The position numbers were made by a program, and so were the translations under genes. Positions 61,088 to 64,000 of a DNA stretch of 64,000 nucleotides are shown here, one piece after another; position 1 is the stretch's first letter, and every line of letters starts with the position of its first letter. The notes under the pieces were generated by a model that was not told the origin of the DNA, did not search any database, and saw only the letters and a list, made by a program, of their open reading frames with translations. The stretch is from Bradyrhizobium nanningense (lineage in GTDB: Bacteria > Pseudomonadota > Alphaproteobacteria > Rhizobiales > Xanthobacteraceae), in assembly GCF_004114535.1 (NCBI RefSeq), contig NZ_LBJC01000023.1:124001-188000 (forward strand), in the 5' to 3' direction.

Positions 61088-62197
61088 TCAAGACATCCGG
61101 TGACGGCGGTGAAGCTCCAGGTTCTGGCTCGCCCCTGGTGCGCGTCCGTCAACCGGCGTGCCGGAGCTGTGCGCCGCCGGCTGCCGCACGATGCTCCGTG
61201 CAATCTCGTAATATTGCAGCGCCCGTTGCTCGAGCGTGAGATTGTCCAGGATATAGCCGCGCGGGTCGAACGCGCCCGCGGCGCAGCCGTCCCAGAAGCC
61301 TTGCCACCCCGCTTCGAACCCCGCGATGTCGACGAACTTGGCGCCGCAGCGCTCGTCCCAATACGGCACCGACGACACGGGCGCGAACTGGACGCGGTGC
61401 GGATAGTAGTCGGGATCTCGCCACGGCCCGCCCGGATCCCAGGCGAAAACAGGCACGCCGCAAGACAAGGCCTGCTGATAGGCGATGCCCTGGCTTTCGT
61501 TCTGGCACAGGAAGATCATCGCGCGCGCGGCCGCCAGCGCGGCCTGATAGTCTTCCTCCTTGTAGCTGCCGTAGCGCAGCTCCGTGAACGAGCGCCCCTC
61601 CTTGACGAGCCGGGCACGGACCGGCTCGATCAACTCCGGCGCATAGCGCTCGCGGTCCCAATGGACTTTGTCGTAGATCAGCACATCGACCGTCTTTTGA
61701 GAGGCGTGCGACGGCGCCCACAGATCCGTATCGATGCCGATTGGCCAGGCTTCGGTGTCGGGCCAGTACGGCCGATACATGTCGGCGTACCAGGGGCCGG
61801 GCACCACGACCTTCTTCACCGGCAGACGCTTGAACAGATCGGGATCGTCGAGCGGATGATTATGGGCGGCGACACCGAGCAGGATCGGGTTTTTCCACGA
61901 AAACTTGTCGAGCAGAAAGGTGCGGCCGATGATGCAGGCGAGCTCGTCGGGATGCTGCGCGATGTAGCCGTAATCGTTGACACGATAGCGGATGCCGAGC
62001 CGGTCTAGCCCGTCACAGAGATTGAGGAACACGCGAAGCTGACCGCTCATGCGCGGCTCGCCGAGCAGCATACGGCGCGCCATGCGCCGCAGATGCCGGT
62101 CGCCGGGAAACCATCGATCGTCCTTGTCCTCGTAAAAGAGGTTGAGGACCATCGCATCGGGGTCGTGTTCGAACGTCTTTGCGGGCACTGGATCCAT
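61088..62197 (-). CDS. Glycosyltransferase (GT-B fold, GT4-like)
   Basis: 369 residues. The N-terminal domain (MVLNLFYEDKDDRWFPGDRH, RMARRMLLGEPRMSGQLRVF) and the C-terminal nucleotide-sugar site (LCQNESQGIAYQQALSCGVP, then VFAWDPGGPW) match GT4-like transferases with an ESQGIA-type EX7E-like motif. Three in-frame ATGs (62218, 62197, 62152) exist; 62197 is chosen. Gene order with the ligase suggests a shared glycan. Confidence 0.85.
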   Translation of the reverse strand: MDPVPAKTFEHDPDAMVLNLFYEDKDDRWFPGDRHLRRMARRMLLGEPRMSGQLRVFLNLCDGLDRLGIRYRVNDYGYIAQHPDELACIIGRTFLLDKFSWKNPILLGVAAHNHPLDDPDLFKRLPVKKVVVPGPWYADMYRPYWPDTEAWPIGIDTDLWAPSHASQKTVDVLIYDKVHWDRERYAPELIEPVRARLVKEGRSFTELRYGSYKEEDYQAALAAARAMIFLCQNESQGIAYQQALSCGVPVFAWDPGGPWRDPDYYPHRVQFAPVSSVPYWDERCGAKFVDIAGFEAGWQGFWDGCAAGAFDPRGYILDNLTLEQRALQYYEIARSIVRQPAAHSSGTPVDGRAPGASQNLELHRRHRMS

Positions 62198-62435
62198 CCG
62201 CGGCGGCCTAATGCGCATTCTCGCATGGGACCGGCTGCCGCACTCTTCCGAATTTGCCACAGGCTTAATGCCAGCGGCTTAACGCTATTCTACGAAACCA
62301 GCGCCGCGCATGCCTTCCCGACAGCCATTCCACCGCAATGTGAGTATCATCTGCAGGCCGCCGAGGTTGCGATCGCCAACGTCGGCAACCCGCCTGATGC
62401 GCCCTGGTTAACAGATCATTAAAACGAGCCACAGC

Positions 62436-63422
62436 TTGATCACCGCCGAAGACGTCCTCGACTTGCCGGCCGCCTCTCGCGCAACGTCGGCAGCGCGCCT
62501 GCCGCTGCCGGTGAATTCGGTCGCGTTGGTCTCCGTCATCATTCCCGCCAAGAACGCCGCGGCTTATGTCAGGGAAACCATCGCGACCGCACTGGCCCAA
62601 GGCGATGTCGCCGAAGTGATCGTCGTGGACGACGGCTCGACGGACGATACATTGGCAATCGTCCGCGCCGTGCACGACCCGCGGCTGCGCCTGATCCACA
62701 ATCAGTCCGCGGGCGTGTCGGCGGCGCGCAATCTCGGCGCACGTCATGCGAGCAGCGAGTGGCTGCTCTTCCTCGATGCCGACGACCGCCTGCGTTCCGG
62801 CGCTGTGGCTGCGCTCCTGGCGGCGGCACGCGGCGCTCCGCGTGCGGTTCTCGTCTACGGCGACTACAACACGATCGACAGCGACGGACGCCAGATCGGC
62901 CGGCGTGGCCTGTTGAAGGGACGCCGCAAGCCGTCGGGCGACGTGCTGACACGGCTCGCGGCTGGCAATTTCATCGTCAATGGCGGTATCGCGCTCGCAC
63001 GGGCGGAGGCCTTCCGCGCCATCTGCGGCTTCGACACCTCCCTCCGGTATTGCGAGGACTGGCATTGCTGGTGCCGCCTCGCCGCGATCGGCGAATTCGA
63101 ATTCGCGCCAAAGCTGCTGCTCGATTATCGTCTGCACACCGCCAACACCATGAACGCCGCGGTCCGGACACCGAAGGACTTCTTCCCGGCCATCGCGCGG
63201 GTGTTCGACGACGGGCTGATCATGGCGAGATTGCCAGAGGGCACGGCACCCCGGCTGCGCCTCGCCGCCGAACTTCATCTCATCACCTATTCGGCGATGC
63301 AGGCGGTTCGCTTCGGCCGATATCGCCAGGCCTTCGGCTATCTCGGGATGGTCGGGCGGCGCTCACTCAAGGCGCTGCCGCGCGCCACGGCAAGGACCGC
63401 CCTCGCCCGCTTCGGCATCTAG
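62436..63422 (+). CDS. GT2 family glycosyltransferase
   Basis: 328 residues starting at TTG 62436. GT-A motifs are VSVIIPAKNAAAYVRETIAT, VIVVDDGSTDDTL, GVSAARNLGARHASSEWLLF and LDADDRLRSG (DXD). Further VNGGIALARAEAFRAICGFD and CEDWHCWCRLAAIGEFEF (ED motif) follow. It adds one sugar to a glycan under assembly. Divergent from the GT4-like gene across about 240 nt; the next gene is convergent. Confidence 0.9.
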   Translation: MITAEDVLDLPAASRATSAARLPLPVNSVALVSVIIPAKNAAAYVRETIATALAQGDVAEVIVVDDGSTDDTLAIVRAVHDPRLRLIHNQSAGVSAARNLGARHASSEWLLFLDADDRLRSGAVAALLAAARGAPRAVLVYGDYNTIDSDGRQIGRRGLLKGRRKPSGDVLTRLAAGNFIVNGGIALARAEAFRAICGFDTSLRYCEDWHCWCRLAAIGEFEFAPKLLLDYRLHTANTMNAAVRTPKDFFPAIARVFDDGLIMARLPEGTAPRLRLAAELHLITYSAMQAVRFGRYRQAFGYLGMVGRRSLKALPRATARTALARFGI

Positions 63423-63425
63423 CCG

Positions 63426-64000
63426 TCACGACACGATCTTGGAGGCCTCATAGGGCTTCGGCGCGAAGCCGAACGCCGCGAGCATGGAGCCGAGCGCCAC
63501 CAGCGCCGGATGCATGGCGACGACGGCCTTCGACGTCGCCAGCAGGCGAGCGGACCGAACCAGCGACAGCGGCAGCCGTCCGAGCATTTGCGCAAACACC
63601 CACGCGCGGCCGCCTGCGCTCTGAGCAGCCTTCGACTGCACCCGATAATTGATCGCGCCGATGCGCAGACCGCGCCTTGCGATCCAGCCAAAACTGGTTC
63701 GGCTTTGCGGCACGGTCTCGGTAATGACGGCCTCCGCCGTCCAGTGGAAGATCATGCCGGCATCGCGGCATCGCACGAAGAAGTCGCAATCGCCGCCGCC
63801 GAGGAAATTGAAACGCAGGTCGAACGCGGGACGATCGAACCGCTCGAAGGTGGAGCGTGTGATCAGGCAATTGCCGCAGCCATAGATCAGCGGCACCGCG
63901 CCGGAATAGTCGTAGGCGGGACGGAAGGCCGGATGACGCGACAGCCACGGCTTGCTGTCGTCCTCGAACACCGGCAGCACCGGCCCGCCGACCACGTCGG
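63426..64000 (-). CDS. GT2-like glycosyltransferase, N-terminal part outside the window
   Basis: The reading frame is still open at 64000, so the start is missing. The visible C-terminal part has GCGNCLITRSTFERFDRPAF, FNFLGGGDCDFFVRCRDAGM (the GG...D acceptor motif) and FHWTAEAVITETVPQSRTSF. The tail is a helical segment near RAWVFAQMLGRLPLSLVRSA. It ends four nt from the stop of the convergent GT2 gene. Confidence 0.85.
   Translation of the reverse strand, partial: DVVGGPVLPVFEDDSKPWLSRHPAFRPAYDYSGAVPLIYGCGNCLITRSTFERFDRPAFDLRFNFLGGGDCDFFVRCRDAGMIFHWTAEAVITETVPQSRTSFGWIARRGLRIGAINYRVQSKAAQSAGGRAWVFAQMLGRLPLSLVRSARLLATSKAVVAMHPALVALGSMLAAFGFAPKPYEASKIVS

Noticed and set aside
59675..62008. 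777-codon plus-strand ORF opposite ligase and glycosyltransferase
   Set aside because: Shadow of two minus-strand genes with clear motifs; translation is Arg/Gln/His-rich.

Overview
The window reads as chromosomal DNA of a Bradyrhizobium-like alphaproteobacterium (order Hyphomicrobiales). This is inferred from the very high GC content with GC-biased third positions, small families typical of the group (DUF2093, DUF4170, DUF6101, DUF2076, CheZ-like phosphatase), a hisZ-hisG pair, glcDEF, a CIRCE-controlled groESL, and several families of short palindromic intergenic repeats. No rRNA, tRNA, insertion sequence, prophage or CRISPR array was seen. The content is mostly core metabolism and envelope functions.

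Layout. 1-10.5 kb: rluB with a very long basic, disordered N-terminus (its 3' end lies outside the window), divergent tadA, a fluoroacetate-dehalogenase-like hydrolase, purD, a winged-helix regulator with two small membrane proteins behind a palindromic operator, xseA, a secreted hydrolase and small proteins. 10.6-14.2 kb: three overlapping Tad-type pilin-like genes, two tiny ORFs and a GYD-domain gene. 14.5-20 kb: a tightly overlapping minus-strand operon (pmbA, cysQ-like, DUF4170, DUF374-type acyltransferase, waaA, lpxK) for the Kdo-lipid A core. 20.3-28.8 kb: DUF6101, ubiA, rsmE, hisZ-hisG, then a translationally coupled GT2 glycosyltransferase and ChbG/HpnK/NaxD-type deacetylase, and DUF2076. 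29-36 kb: L,D-transpeptidase, CheZ-like phosphatase, Inh-type lipoprotein, groES-groEL behind CIRCE, and secreted unknowns. 36.4-47.7 kb: LctP-family permease, SbmA/YddA-type ABC exporter, TorF-like porin, a lysine/alanine-rich H1-like protein, glycolate oxidase glcD/E/F with an oppositely oriented ABM monooxygenase gene inside the locus, and a cytochrome c. 47.8-48.9 kb: repeats only. 48.9-58.5 kb: hydrolase, small unknowns, TPR protein, a cysteine-free L36, an amidohydrolase behind a 37-bp palindrome, a RidA gene of atypical composition, a HAD dehalogenase, YbaK, and a divergent LysR / pirin-wrbA locus. 58.6-64 kb: the edge of a polysaccharide locus (FemAB/CelD-like acyltransferase, O-antigen ligase, three glycosyltransferases, the last cut by the window end).

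Cooperation. The minus-strand lipid A/Kdo operon and the GT2-deacetylase pair both point to lipopolysaccharide tailoring. The glc genes, the LctP permease and possibly the cytochrome c suggest growth on glycolate or lactate. Pirin and WrbA next to a LysR regulator suggest an electrophile/quinone response. The most unusual signals are regulatory: perfect or near-perfect palindromes at 6623-6649, 30326-30353, 45516-45551 and 51966-52002, a 27-nt motif shared by two distant intergenic regions, and a dense set of repeat families. No clearly unprecedented multi-gene system was recognised; the best candidate for a specific, under-described function is the GT2/deacetylase pair at 25.9-27.8 kb.
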